Positions 11,436 through 22,269 of a stretch of 64,000 nucleotides of DNA are shown in pieces. The notes below the pieces were generated by a model. The model was not told where the DNA came from, searched no databases, and was given only the letters and a program-made list of their open reading frames with translations. The position numbers and the translations under genes are program-made. Within the stretch, counting starts at the first letter, position 1; each line of letters begins with the position of its first letter. The stretch covers positions 113,819,474 through 113,883,473 of the forward strand of contig OZ020594.1 of the NCBI GenBank assembly GCA_963971535.1, read 5' to 3'. The stretch comes from Notolepis coatsorum (lineage: Eukaryota > Chordata > Actinopteri > Aulopiformes > Paralepididae).

Positions 11436-11780
11436 GATAAACAGTACTCCCTCAGTCCATCAGAGACTCCCCTACACTCTCCATCTTCAAAGCTCGCCTC
11501 AAAACCCACCTGTTCTCCCTTGCCTTCAACCCCCCCCCCCCCACCCATAACCCCCCCCCCCCTCCAACCTGATTGATATCTGTCTCCTGTCTTTTTGTGC
11601 TATCATGCTGTCTTCCCTGTTCCCCCCATGGTCTCATCTTCCTTTTGTTTTTGTTTCTTTGTTGTTTCTTTGTTTTTGTTTCTTTGTTTCTTTGTTTTTT
11701 ACTTTGCTCCCGACTATTGTCAGCGACTTCGGGTCATTGAGAAGCGCTATATGAATTAAATTAGTTATTATTATTATTAC
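11436..11780 (+). repeat. CR1/L2-type LINE 3' end
   Basis: The last codons of an ORF2-like frame are readable (FKARLKTHLFSLAF), a motif found at the C-terminus of L2/CR1-clade ORF2 proteins. A 3' UTR follows, with a homopolymeric C tract (11529-11565) and AAGCGCTATATGAATTAAAT before an (ATT)n tail. It is 5' truncated. Confidence 0.6.
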
Positions 11781-12650
11781 ATCCAGACATTTATGACATA
11801 CAAGATATACAGTACTGTTTAAGAGACAGAGTTTCTAAAAGAGTATATATACAGTTAATTTACTTCTGACCATTATAGTCAAAGTATTTTCCTATGAACT
11901 GAAACTCATAAGACCATATAAGGCTAGCATCATTCAGTTACAGCTACTGTATATTGGCCAACATTAGCCAGCTACTGCACCATGAACTGCCAGCTAGCCA
12001 GCTGGCCACCCCCAATCCAGCCAACCGTACAAATTATGGTCTCAGCCAATCACATCGATATGTACATTTAGTTAGCTAGCCATTCCATTGCGAATTAAAA
12101 GGTAGCCACCCAGCCAGTATTAGGTAGCTAACGTTAGCCAACTGAGAAAGATAGCTAGCTAGCCAACAGCTGCAAGCCTGCAACGAACGCCACGAAGGCC
12201 AACATTAGACAACGCCTCATGTATTAAACTAAAATCAATCGTTTAATGGGTCATTTTGTTTAATGATTCAGTGATGTTGAAAGAAGAGCTGTCGAGGCTC
12301 TGCGAGTGAGAGCTGAGGAGTTGTGTTGACACGGGTCCGGGAGGGGGGAGGGGCAATGCCGCAGCAGCGTGCGTGTGTCAACAAGGAGAGAATACTGCGA
12401 GAACGCCAGCTGGTATCGATAATGCAGAAAGTATCGATATTGTGGGAAGTGAGTATTGAAACTGTTTTAAATATTCAGAATCGATATGTATCGAAAAATC
12501 GATATTTTTGACAACACTAATAGCAACGTACAGTTAGGGCTGGGCGATAAAACGATAACTATCGTGATAAATTATTTCCTCGAAATAAACATGAAACGTG
12601 GTCGCAAAGTTTCGATATATCGATTTTCCAAGCTTGGATATCAGCACACA

Positions 12651-13599
12651 CAGGGGGCGAAATTAACTTTTTGACTCACCGGCCAGTGGCGGGTAGATGG
12701 GAAGAATCTACCCGCCAAGCATATTTCTTACCTGCCAACTTTCTTTTGATTAAAAAGATTGTTATTATTTTATATAAATCTTTTTTTATATTATTATATA
12801 ATCATACTTGTAGTTGTATTATCTGCGAGACATCGCCACCTCGCTGTCTGCAAACAGCTCCACTGTGTGTATACTCGAGTGGCCTCCAGCTCCAGCAAGG
12901 ATTCTCCGGCGCTGCAGCTGGGCCCTAAACTCTACATTCAGCATGAAAGGATTCTCCTGCGCTGCACCTGGACCTATTCAGCAGCCCTCATGCGATGTAA
13001 GCCAGGGGCTCGAATACGCATGTTGTAGGACATTGATGTCAGGAGCTATCTGTAGCTACTGCTGGATGGCGTTGGGACAACGCCTCTGAACTATTTAGTT
13101 TACTGGGACATTTCGTAGTGACTAGTGAGCTAACGTGGGCTAACATGAGCTACCTAGCCAACGGAGTTATTATGCACTGGACACTTGCTGGAGCAGTTGT
13201 TGATGTCGGGAGCTATCAGTAGCTAGCCGGCTGGATAACGTTACACAATGCCTCATGTATTAAACTAAAAGTGAATAGTTGACTGGGTCATTTTGTAACA
13301 GTAGCTAACATTATCTCACGGAGGTCCCTCTGACTAGACTAACGTCACGGTGACTGTCCTCTGTTTACATGCAGCATACAGAAACGGGTGCCGGAGGGGT
13401 AGGAGGAGCAGTGCGCGGTGCGCTGCATGTCTGTGCTGAGACAGCGAGTGAGAACTCCGCTCAGAATTGGATCATGATTTTCGGTTTTCACATGACTATT
13501 TGATTGCCTGCCACACGGCGGGCAGACCTCTCAGTGGGAGGCGCCAAACGTAAAAACTGACCGCCAATGGCGGGTGGCGGGCTCTAGTTTCGCCCCCTG
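12651..13599. mobile_element. hAT element nested in another hAT
   Basis: It begins CAGGGGGCGAAATTAAC and ends TAGTTTCGCCCCCTG. The exact TSD AGCACACA is at 12643-12650 and 13600-13607. It is collinear with the partial copy at 6375. It is non-autonomous. Confidence 0.9.
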
Positions 13600-13674
13600 A
13601 GCACACACACTAACAACCAATCAGTGAAGGAGATGGCGACAGCGAAGGAGACCTGCGGTGCACCTCTGGGTAGG

Positions 13675-14031
13675 AAACAAGGCTGGCTAGGATCATTAGC
13701 TTGCACGCCGCTATTTTATAGTTTATGTGCGGAGTGGGTGTGTGGCGTGAATTCTGAGGGTAACGGTTAGAGTAGTGTGGGGTATGCGGTGGACGTCTTT
13801 GCAATGTATTGGGGCGGAACAGAGTATTTTAGGGTGATAGTTAGTACATTGTAAACAAGGCTGGCTAGGATCATTAGCTTGCACGCTGCTATTTTATAGT
13901 TTACGTGCGGAGTGGGTGTGTGGCGTGAATTCTGAGGGTAGCGGTTAGAGTAGTGTGGGGTATGCAGTGGACGTCGTTGCAATGTATTGGGGCGGAATGG
14001 AGTATTTTAGGGTGATAGTTAGTACATTGTC
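13675..14031. repeat. Two tandem 178-bp units inside a hAT
   Basis: The unit starting AAACAAGGCTGGCTAGG is repeated once (13675-13852 and 13853-14031). The sister element at 16634-17644 carries three copies of a 198-bp version. Confidence 0.85.
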
Positions 14032-14589
14032 GTGGGATACACCGCTTGCTCTGGCTAACTGTGTTAGTTCCATTCTTATAATGCATATGATCCAGTGGCT
14101 GTAGGTTGCCCCCTGGTGGAATATAATAATCTATGCACTGGGGTGTTTAGTATACTGCGTAGAAGAACATGCGCGGACTGATGACGACATCAACTCGAGA
14201 CATTCAGTTGTTTTGGTGGTTTGAAATCACGCGGCATAATCACAAGAAACATTCATTCAGACTGTGTTGGATATAACAAAATGGATTTATATGGATTATG
14301 GACTTGGACACATTCATGGAGAATTCAAGCCGGGACCACAACGCTTCTCAAAGGGTTGGCTCGACACACGACGGCTCTCCAACTTCTACCGCAGCAAAAC
14401 AAGTGAGTCTATTAATAGCCCGTCGGCGCCGGGCATAAGAAGTTAATTAAACTTGACAGAAATTATATCGACGATAATTATCGATATCGAGTGATATGAA
14501 AATTATTTTATTTTATCGCGATAACGTTTTTGGCTATATCGCCCAGCCCTACGTACAGTACACAAGTGCATAGATTTTTTTCAGTATAT

Positions 14590-14663
14590 GTAGTCCCATG
14601 GGATCGAACCCACAACCTCAGCCTTGTTAGTGCCATGCTTTACCAAGTGAGCTACAGAGAACT
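14590..14663 (-). repeat. tRNA-like sequence (SINE head or tRNA pseudogene)
   Basis: On the minus strand it has box A (TAGCTCACTTGGTAAAGC), an anticodon-stem-like stretch with loop CTAACAA (anticodon AAC), and a perfect T-loop (GGGTTCGATCCC). The acceptor stem does not pair well and there is no terminator-like T run close by. A tRNA-derived SINE head or pseudogene is therefore more likely than a working tRNA. Confidence 0.55.
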
Positions 14664-15123
14664 ACAGAAGGCAGATGTATCTTGAATTACAGGCATATGT
14701 TTAAACTGGCGATGCTCGTCATGATTCAAGAATCTAAATTGAACTGTATGAAATAATAAAAAGCCATCCTTATCTTGAATTACAGACATATATGCCTTTT
14801 AAACAAGTTTAAACTGGTGATGCTCATCAAGTTTCAAGAATCTGAATTGAACTGTAGCAGAGATTACCCGATCAGGGGATACTGAACAGCATTGTATAAT
14901 GAAGAATTATAAGTGTGTTTTGTTTCTAAATGGCCTTTCATTTTTGATGGATTCATGCTTTCATGTGCTAGCACTTCACTGCACACAACATACTGAGGTT
15001 TTGGTCGCTCTCTTTTGTCCTCAATGTAAGAACCCATATTTAATGTAGTCTGTGTCGTATTTGCGTTTCGCCATGTTTACAAATGCTCGAATCAATGAGC
15101 GGTAACTGATGTGACGACGTTAC

Positions 15124-16453
15124 TGTTACAAAGGGTCAGATTAAACCGAATATATATATTTATTACTTGAGATATATTGTATAGTATTTGTATATCGTCT
15201 GATATCCCTTGTATATTCTTTGTACATATACACGGAATATCCCTTTACCTGGTACAGGCCAGACCATAATATTCGTTCTCCTATTGGACAGCGACCCCCT
15301 AGGCGCCACGGCCATACCCCCAATGTCTAGTTCAAAGTCACCGCTAAGACATGTCTCAACATGCCCAGGTTTGCGCAGTAATACGAGACAGAAATAAGGC
15401 TGGCACTAGATTATTCACCTTACGTATAAATACGTTGCAGGTGGATACAGCAGTGAGTTACCCCAACAAGTTGAAGCCTTCACCACGATACAACGTGCTG
15501 TGAAGTGGGCCCGTTTTGCCCCGAAATAGAGCCTTGAGACCGCGTGCGAATTGATAGCTAAAGTGTCAGAGTTTAACGCTGTATCGTCGAGTTTGACTTA
15601 TTCTATTATCAAGTAATAGTCTATTATGTATAGTGTATCGTGCGGCTACCGTTCTACAGTGACCAGCATTACCAACGTTTCATCGTACCGAGCTAGTGTG
15701 CTTATCCAGGCTGGGCGGCCTAACCTTGTGCCGCCATCCGAGGAGGCCTAGACGAGAACCGTGTGGATATGTACACTGGATAACCTACACCGATGAATGC
15801 AGAGCCCTTTTCGGCTGGATTATATTGCTTTGGTCCTGTGGCTGCTGGAGCAGAGAATCGTCTACCCCCACTACCGTGTGGGATTTACCCTGTGAGGAGC
15901 CCCGTCGAGCCCGCCTCTAGGACTCAGAGGCTGGCTAGCTTTCATCCATGCTGCAGTGCATACCGGAGTATAGCTGTTGCTTTGTCTAAGGATCAAGGGA
16001 TTATTGCACCGTCTCCTGTACCTGGAGTCTCTTTATTCCTCGTTGATCCAGACTTTTGCTCCCGACAATTCCTCTCCCCTGCTGGCTTACAACCGGAGGG
16101 AACCCCCCTAGTATCTCCAGCTGACCTACGAGTGTACCTTATATAATTCTTATGCTACAGGTGGTATTAATTATCCCCATCGTAATATGCTCATGGACTT
16201 ACGCTCTTGACCTATTCATGCACATTCTTCGCCTTACAAGCGCGACTCTAATTCTCAATACTGTAAGATAATATTGATGCTCTTCTAATAAATATTCCAA
16301 ACAGGACTTTCTTTGTTAAGCCGTGCTATTGTGTGGGTGTTCATCACATATACCTGTGTACTGTATGGCCAGTAGTAAAGTACATAACTCAGTAGTGGTT
16401 TAATGATACCATACTTATTCAATACAGTCAGGGAATTGTACCCCTCAGTTACA
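15124..16453 (+). mobile_element. Solo LTR of a BEL/Pao element
   Basis: A single LTR of 1330 bp (TGTTACAAAGG...CTCAGTTACA) is flanked by the exact 5-bp TSD GTTAC (15119-15123 and 16454-16458). It belongs to the same subfamily as 616-1949. A single LTR with an intact TSD is the usual product of LTR-LTR recombination. It is inserted within the outer hAT. Confidence 0.93.
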
Positions 16454-16633
16454 GTTACTGTCATGACAATGCTGGCAGCAAACTGCTACTGCACGCGCAC
16501 TGCGCCATGGGAAACTTATGTGCTTCAAAATAAAAGTGCAGCTAAATCTGCAAGCACTCTACTCTATTTTAAGGCCATGCTCAAAACCCACCTTTTCGCC
16601 ATAAACAACCCATTAGCTAGTTTTGTATTGTAG

Positions 16634-17644
16634 TAGGGCTGGGCGATAAAACGATAACGATAACTATCGCGATAAATTATATCCTCGCAATATACATGAA
16701 ACGTGGTCGCAAAGTTTCGATATATCGATTTTCCAAGCTTGGATATGAGCACACGCACTAACAACCAATCAGTGAAGGACATGGCCGATAGCGGAAGGAG
16801 ACCCGGAAGGACGTGCGGAGGTAGGACTCAGTAAACAAGGCTGGCTATGGCTAATTAGCTTGCACGGCGCTATTTTACAGTTTACCTGCCGAGTTGGTGT
16901 GTGTTTTGAATTCTGAGGGTAACTGTTATAGTAGTGTGGGGTATACGGTGGACGTCGTTGCAATGAATTGGGCGGAACAGAGTATTTTAGGGTCATTTTT
17001 TAGTACATTGTCATGAAATACTCCGCTCGGAAACGAGGCTGGCTATGGCTAATTAGCTTGCACGGCGCTATTTCACAGGTTACCTGCCGAGTTGGTGTGT
17101 GTTTTGAATTCTGAGGTTAACTGTTATAGTAGTGTGGGGTATACAGTGGACGTCGTTGCAATGAATTGGGCGGAACAGAGTATTTTAGGGTAATTTTTTA
17201 GTACATTGTCATGAAATACTCCGCTCGGAAACGAGGCTGGCTATGGCTAATTAGCTTGCACGGCGCTATTTCACAGGTTACCTGCTGAGTTGGTGTGTGT
17301 TTTGAATTCTGAGGGTAACTGTTATAGTAGTGTGGGGTATACGGTGGACGTCGTTGCAATGAATTGGGCGGAACAGAGTATTTTAGGGTAATTTTTTAGT
17401 ACATTGTCATGAAATACTCTGCTTGCTTTGGCTAACTGCTAACGTGCGCGGACTGATGACGACATCAACTCGACTCTCGAGACATTCACAGCAGCAAAAC
17501 AAGTCAGCCCGCGTATCGGCGCCGGGCATAATAAGTTAATTAAACTTGACAGACATATCGACGATAATTATCGATATCGAGTTATATGAAAATAATTTTA
17601 TAATTGTATCGCGATAACGTTTTTGGTCATATCGCCCAGCCCTA
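16634..17644. mobile_element. hAT MITE, TAGGGCTGGGCGATAAA family, copy 2
   Basis: It has the same termini as 12535-14551. The exact TSD TATTGTAG is at 16626-16633 and 17645-17652. It interrupts a LINE 3' end. It holds three tandem 198-bp units (16833-17422). Confidence 0.93.
16833..17422. repeat. Three tandem 198-bp units inside a hAT
   Basis: Units start AAAC(A/G)AGGCTGGCTATGG at 16833, 17031 and 17229. Units 2 and 3 are nearly identical. Compared with the 178-bp unit of copy 1, each carries an extra ~20 bp (ATGAAATACTCCGCTCGG). Confidence 0.88.
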
Positions 17645-18065
17645 TATTGTAGTATGACTGGTGTATTATGTCTGTCCGTTCTCTATCGGCTTGGTTGGCC
17701 TGCATGTATTTTTTCTGTTTTCGTATTGTTCCTGTCTTTTTTGTTTCTCTTTCTTTCCCGGGATGCGCCCTGGGCCGATGTAACTATTGGTTGAGGGGGC
17801 GCAATATAAATAAATGTATCAGAAATTCTGTAGACTGCGAAATAAAACCTTTTCCCCCTCAATTTTTTCTCCACGCACACATCCGCGACCCACTCAAAAT
17901 TCCCACGCGACCCATCATCAGTTGAGAACCACTGCTCTATAATGCCTCAGCATCGGTGAGGTGTTATTGTCGTATCCAAGTTCTTCTGAACACAACAGAC
18001 GCATCACCTTTTAAAGTAACATAAATTAGATCAAGGGCTACGCTGTGTTGTCACATTTATTAATA

Positions 18066-18260
18066 TTACTATGTGAATACTTAGGAGAGAGATCAACTCT
18101 TGTTAGTTATTACTATGTGAATACTTAGGAGAGAGATCAGCTCAGTTAGTTATTACTATGTGAATGCTTACTAGGAGAGAGATCAGCTCAGTTAGTTATT
18201 ACTATGTGCAATGTGCATACTTAGGAGAGAGATCAGCTCAGTTAGTTATTACTATGTGCA
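18066..18260 (+). repeat. About 47-bp tandem repeat, about four units
   Basis: The unit contains TTACTATGTG, TACTTAGGAGAGAGATCA and TCAGTTAGTTA. Spacing varies slightly. The last unit runs into compound block B. Block A (4125) begins inside the equivalent of this unit. Confidence 0.8.
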
Positions 18261-18764
18261 TACCTTATTATGAGAAATCAGATCAAAATGTTCCCAGGCA
18301 GGGAAAATCTCCTCTAGCTGGTTCCATCACAAAAAAAGAAGCTGGAACAGATGGCAAACAAACACGCAATAAATGCCCAAGTCGACACAATGTGAGGTCA
18401 TAGGAGACTATTGCGTTTCGTTGCCCCATTATCTCGAATCATGCGCCAAATGTCCTGAATCAGTCACGTGGTACGACCGGCGCGTGAGGTTCAACGTCAC
18501 CACACGTCATCAACACAAGCCTCGATACACTCCACATAAATTCCTGGATTATTCAACAAATGCTTTGTGTTCACAGTGTGAAGTCTCTGTGGCAGAACTG
18601 TACTGGACCAAGACTTTCTTCTTGTGGAAACAGACATCAGACTGTGGACACCACAACATCTGTAAGTACAATTATGTTTACTTTGTTTTCCACAGTCTTA
18701 TTGCTCCTTCCTTGCAGCAGCGGCGCTCAAAAGGAGCCTTGAAGTTGTACAATCTGAGTCTCCT

Positions 18765-18994
18765 GAACATGGAGAGACCAATCCCAAATTGATGAACTTT
18801 CTCAGCCGAGCTATAGTCACTTTTTCAGCACCTACTCCCCATGCACATGCGCAGATTGCCCACCGAGTTTCGGGATTGTCCAGATGTCTAGGTTTATCAA
18901 TCTGCACATGCAGAGTTTTGGGAGTAGGTGCGGAAAAAATTACTATAGCTCGGCCGAGAAAGTGCCGATCGATTTGCGATTGGTCTCCATGTTC
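18765..18994. mobile_element. Foldback MITE with about 90-bp inverted arms
   Basis: GAACATGGAGAGACCAATC at the left pairs with GATTGGTCTCCATGTTC at the right. Complementarity continues inward through GAACTTTCTC, CCGAGCTATAGT and GCACCTACTCCC. The whole forms a long hairpin. The left arm is gone in copy A. Confidence 0.8.
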
Positions 18995-19101
18995 AGTGCT
19001 CAGTAGTTCAAAATCTTTAATCTCAATCAGATCCTATCCGATTTTAACCTCTTTACCTCTTAACCTCTGAAAATCCGCCTAAAAATACACACCTAAAGCA
19101 A

Positions 19102-19545
19102 GGGCGGTCGGGTGGCGTAGCGGATATTGCGCTTGTCACCAATGCAAGAGGCTGCGGTCTCGACTCCCGGAGTCAGCATTGCCCTGCGGCTTGGGCCGGT
19201 TGTCATACTAACTCGTTTGGCTGAGTTAGGGGGAGGGAAGTCGTGGGTGGTAATCTGGCGTTGTGGACAGCGACGCCTACAGGTCAGGTCTGGGCGCCTG
19301 CTAAGCGAAAGGCAGGAAATGGTGAAGGCAGTGTGACCTCCCACGTGTTACGCTTCACCAATGAGAGTCCTCGCTGCCAGGTGAGAAGAGAGCCACTGGC
19401 TGTTTCCACATGTGTCGGAGGAAGCATGTGGTGGACTTCAGGGTTCCCTTGTACCGACCAGTAGGAGGAACATGCGCACAACAACCAGGTAGGGGAGGGG
19501 GGAATTGGCATAACGACTAAATTGGGATGGGGAGAAAAATAGAAA
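19102..19545 (+). repeat. tRNA-derived SINE, copy B
   Basis: Same SINE and same AAAAATACACAC flanks as 4817-5262. It has a short internal difference (an extra CGACGCCTA-type piece near 19270). Box A-like TGGCGTAGCGG and box B-like GGTCTCGACTCC are kept. Confidence 0.75.
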
Positions 19546-20420
19546 AATACACACAAGTAAATGGAAGATTGCTCCACTTCTACAAGACCATTTGCATGTT
19601 CTTGGTATCTAGGGACATCTATGGACCTCAGGGAATGTATTTCCAGTGTCATAAATATTGTGTCTATTACTAGGCTTGAGTAAATTGTTATGAAACACTG
19701 CAAATGTTTCTAAGGAAACTGAGGATAGGGCTACATATGGGATGATAGGGCTGACCTTCGAATTATTTTTTGGCAATCGAAGCTTCGGGGCCGAGCTTCG
19801 ATTTTAATTCGAAGCTTCGAATTTTTTTTTATATATAATTTTTTTTTTTTTATCTTATGTTGTGGGACTTGTACAGCACTTTGGTAAACTTTGTTGTTTT
19901 TAAATGTGCTCTATAAATAAAGTGGATTGGATTAATGAATTAAGTAGCCCCTTTCGTGACTGTGACGCAGCCAACAGTGTGATTTAATTCAAGGTGGATC
20001 GCTGTTGTCGTTTGAACAACTTCAGATTTCATGGGAACTACCAATCCCCCAAATCAAGAATGTTTAAGATGAATGAAGTAAGATTTTGATTATTTGAAAA
20101 ATGGCCTGTGTAGACTAAACTATGCACAGAATTATGTCAGTCTACAAGGTCCGGATTCTACATGGTCCGGCAATGTAGACCTTGTAGACTCCACTACAGA
20201 CCAATTATCAGTGAATGTTCATGCATTTTTAAGAAGGGCTACTTCCACAAAAAAACAAAGAACTCACCAAAACATCTCAGTAGCACCTTATCTAAATGTT
20301 CTATTTCATATATGGAGATTCATATTTATTTATGTATTGCATGCATTTCTACATTATATTTCCTATTTTGTTTATTCATCCCAGTATCTTTCTTTCTTAT
20401 GTGTGGATTTCTACAAGGCA

Positions 20421-20740
20421 TTTACATTTAGTCATTTAGCTGACGCTTTTATCCAAAGCGACTTACAAGTTCTGTACGACAGGTCATCAGGAAGGATACA
20501 ACTCTATCAGCTGAGTAACAATATTCATCAAAGTGTTGCGTGTTACAGTGTAGGTTAGTTCATTAGGACAGTAAGGTTAGTTAGGGTTAGATATTTTTTA
20601 TTTTATTTTTTAAATTTTATTTCAGATAATGGTTGAAGAAGTGCGTCTTTAGTCGACGGCGAAAGATTGGATGGGATTCGGCTGTCCTAACTGGGGTGGG
20701 TAGTTCATTCCACCATTGTGGGGCAAGGACTGAGAATAGG
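20421..20740 (+). repeat. Fish repeat inserted in the hAT
   Basis: It is absent from the sister hAT at 36146-37126, where the flanks are continuous. It starts TTTACATTTAGTCATTTAGC and has the GACGCTTTTATCCAAAGCG motif, which I recognise as a very common fish interspersed repeat. The rest reads GAAGAAGTGCGTCTTTAG and a TTCATTCCACCATTGTGG stretch. Confidence 0.65.
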
Positions 20741-20874
20741 CGTGTAGGTGGTGTATATGTGTTTGAGGATGATATCCTTCAAACAGGCAATAGTGATGAT
20801 ATAATTTGGGCAGTGCTGATCTGGGTTACTTTCCTCCAGTGTATTTGTCCCCCGGCCCCACCCAATGGCCCCAT

Positions 20875-20876
<2 letters not shown>

Positions 20877-20908
<32 letters not shown>

Positions 20909-20930
20909 ACACACACACCCCCAAGTAAAA
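20877..20930 (+). repeat. (CA)n microsatellite
   Basis: A run of CA dinucleotides with CCC interruptions, followed by an A-rich tract. Confidence 0.9.
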
Positions 20931-21099
20931 AAAATAAATAAAAAAAAAAATGAAAAAATAATTGAATATTTTTTTATTTCTTTAAAAAAAAAATTAAACT
21001 TCGATTTTTTTTTTTATGTTCGAAGCTTGTACCATCGAACGAAGCTTCGAAGTATTTAAGACAGCCCTAGACTCCGATGACAGTGGTGAGGATGATTAA

Positions 21100-22039
21100 C
21101 CCTTTCTCTGCCACGCGTATGTACATCCTTATACCATCCTCTGCCAGCTCTATTTGTCTACGGAGAAGTTCCCCTTCTTTGCAGGGCTATAACTTTTTAA
21201 ATTGTATTGCTAAATTGACATTACTATGGCCCATTCAACGTCAATTATCTATCGTTTAGGATGTAGCAACGTTCTACTTTTTCATTCACATATTCATACT
21301 AAAATACGGTCTAAAGTATAAATATGTTTTTATCGTTTTCTGCAGCATTCTGCAGAACGTGATTTATAGCCCTAAATGCATTATATTGATGATCAAATAC
21401 AGTTTGATAGCGATCGGCGCCAGATAAAAATTTCAAATGTACGTGCTTCTAGAAGTTACTACTCATCATCTGATGTTGACCGGATGGGGGGGGGGTCGTT
21501 TATAATTCCATGGCCAACGTTAGATGATTCATGTAGTGTGGGTGATATGATCATCGGAGCAGTTTGTATCGAACACGGTAATAATAAACGCTGAAACTTA
21601 CCCCAGTCTCCTCGGGCCGTTGGGCCATGAGCGTGGAGCAAAAAGATTGCTATTATGGGATGTTGAAATATGTGATCCATTTCCAGGTTGTATAATAGTA
21701 TATACGTCCAAATCATGTAGTTTATTGAGTTATTGGCAACTGATCGCTATCCATTGTGTCGAGCTCGAGTCCTGCGAGCGATAGCGAGTGGCCGGACCGA
21801 ATATGGATGAGCACCAGTTCCTGCTGCTCATTTCCTGTTTGGGCGATCCGCCGATCGGCCACCAGATGGCGCTCTTGAACCGTTGGAGAGTTGAGAGGAG
21901 ATCAACAGGGGATCTCAAGACTCCGCGGGTGAAATATGATTGCCATCACAGATTTTTGAAATATTGATCTCAATGGCGTCATTGGCAGATTACGCATGGC
22001 GGAGATTGACGTGTTAACTCGTCCTTGGCGATTAAAGGG
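21100..22039. mobile_element. piggyBac-like MITE, complete
   Basis: TTAA flanks both ends (21096-21099 and 22040-22043), the piggyBac target. The tips CCCTTTCTCTGCCACG and GGCGATTAAAGGG (CCCTTTAATCGCC inverted) share CCCTTT. A poly-G run lies at 21486. There is no transposase. Confidence 0.82.
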
Positions 22040-22269
22040 TTAACATCAGTGTTGTCTGGGAAGTGTGGTGGTGGATGAGGGGTTTGGTGGTGGATGAGGG
22101 TGTGGACTGGGGTTTGGATTTATAGGGCGAGGGGATTAGGGTTATACAGTAGGTAGTGTGATTTGTTTGTATTTTTGTACCTTCATTCTATTTAGTTTTT
22201 AAATGGAAAATAAAAAGGTTAATGAGTAACTTATTGATTTGTCCATTTTTTGACATTATTCCAAATTAA

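Larger units (their letters stand above)
10954..12519. mobile_element. hAT element with exact 8-bp TSD
   Basis: The flanks ATAGCAAC occur at 10946-10953 and 12520-12527. The element begins TAGAACTGGAATTTCG and ends TTTGACAACACTA. CGATAC/TATCGATA-type subterminal motifs lie at both ends. Two LINE 3' ends sit inside it (11284-11780). No transposase. Confidence 0.8.
12535..14551. mobile_element. hAT MITE, TAGGGCTGGGCGATAAA family, copy 1
   Basis: The termini TAGGGCTGGGCGATA and TATCGCCCAGCCCTA are inverted repeats. The exact TSD CGTACAGT is at 12527-12534 and 14552-14559. It contains a younger hAT (12651-13599) and two tandem 178-bp units (13675-14031). Copy 2 is 16634-17644. Its insertion site is adjacent to that of the 10954-12519 element. 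Confidence 0.92.
16540..17850 (+). repeat. CR1/L2-type LINE 3' end, split by a hAT
   Basis: 16540-16633 encodes an ORF2 C-terminus (YFKAMLKTHLFA) like that at 11436. The 3' UTR resumes at 17653 after the hAT at 16634-17644, and ends with GGGGGCGCAATATAAATAAATG. The piece is 5' truncated. Confidence 0.6.
9783..17934. mobile_element. Outer hAT element (host of nested insertions)
   Basis: The left tip CACTGGTTCTCAACTG (interrupted at the insertion of 9797-10731) pairs with the right tip CAGTTGAGAACCACTG, with one mismatch. The flanks CTCTATAT (9775-9782) and CTCTATAA (17935-17942) form an imperfect 8-bp TSD. Between the tips lie at least four separate hAT insertions (one with a fifth inside it), one solo BEL LTR and two to three LINE 3' ends. 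Only about 1-2 kb seems to be the element itself, with no transposase. That the two tips belong to one element is inferred. Confidence 0.65.
19746..21069. mobile_element. hAT element, TTCGAAGCTTCG-rich family, copy 1
   Basis: The termini TAGGGCTGACCTTCGAA and TTAAGACAGCCCTA are related inverted repeats. GAAGCTTCGA palindromes lie near both ends. It is the same family as 36146-37126. Unlike that copy, no 8-bp TSD is seen, although copy A of the block lacks the insert. It contains a further insertion (20421-20740) and a CA microsatellite. Confidence 0.8.
18251..21656 (+). repeat. Compound repeat block, copy B
   Basis: Direct-orientation partner of 4125-6054 with near identity. It contains a complete 230-bp foldback, the SINE, a 1.3-kb hAT absent from copy A, and the left part of a complete piggyBac-like element. 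Subtracting the extra foldback arm and the hAT gives the length of copy A. Confidence 0.85.

Noticed and set aside
14590-14663. Functional tRNA-Val (AAC)
   Set aside because: Boxes A and B are good, but the acceptor stem pairs poorly and no T-run terminator follows; a SINE head or pseudogene fits better.
616-18251. One large tandem duplication joining the LTR/block pair at 0.6-6 kb with that at 15.1-21.6 kb
   Set aside because: The spacing and the sequence between LTR and block differ, and the solo LTR has its own TSD (GTTAC), so the two LTRs are independent insertions.
20094-20558. 154-codon open frame as a gene
   Set aside because: It lies within a hAT and a common fish repeat and is AT-rich read-through; the inverted relative at 36412-36759 belongs to the sister hAT.
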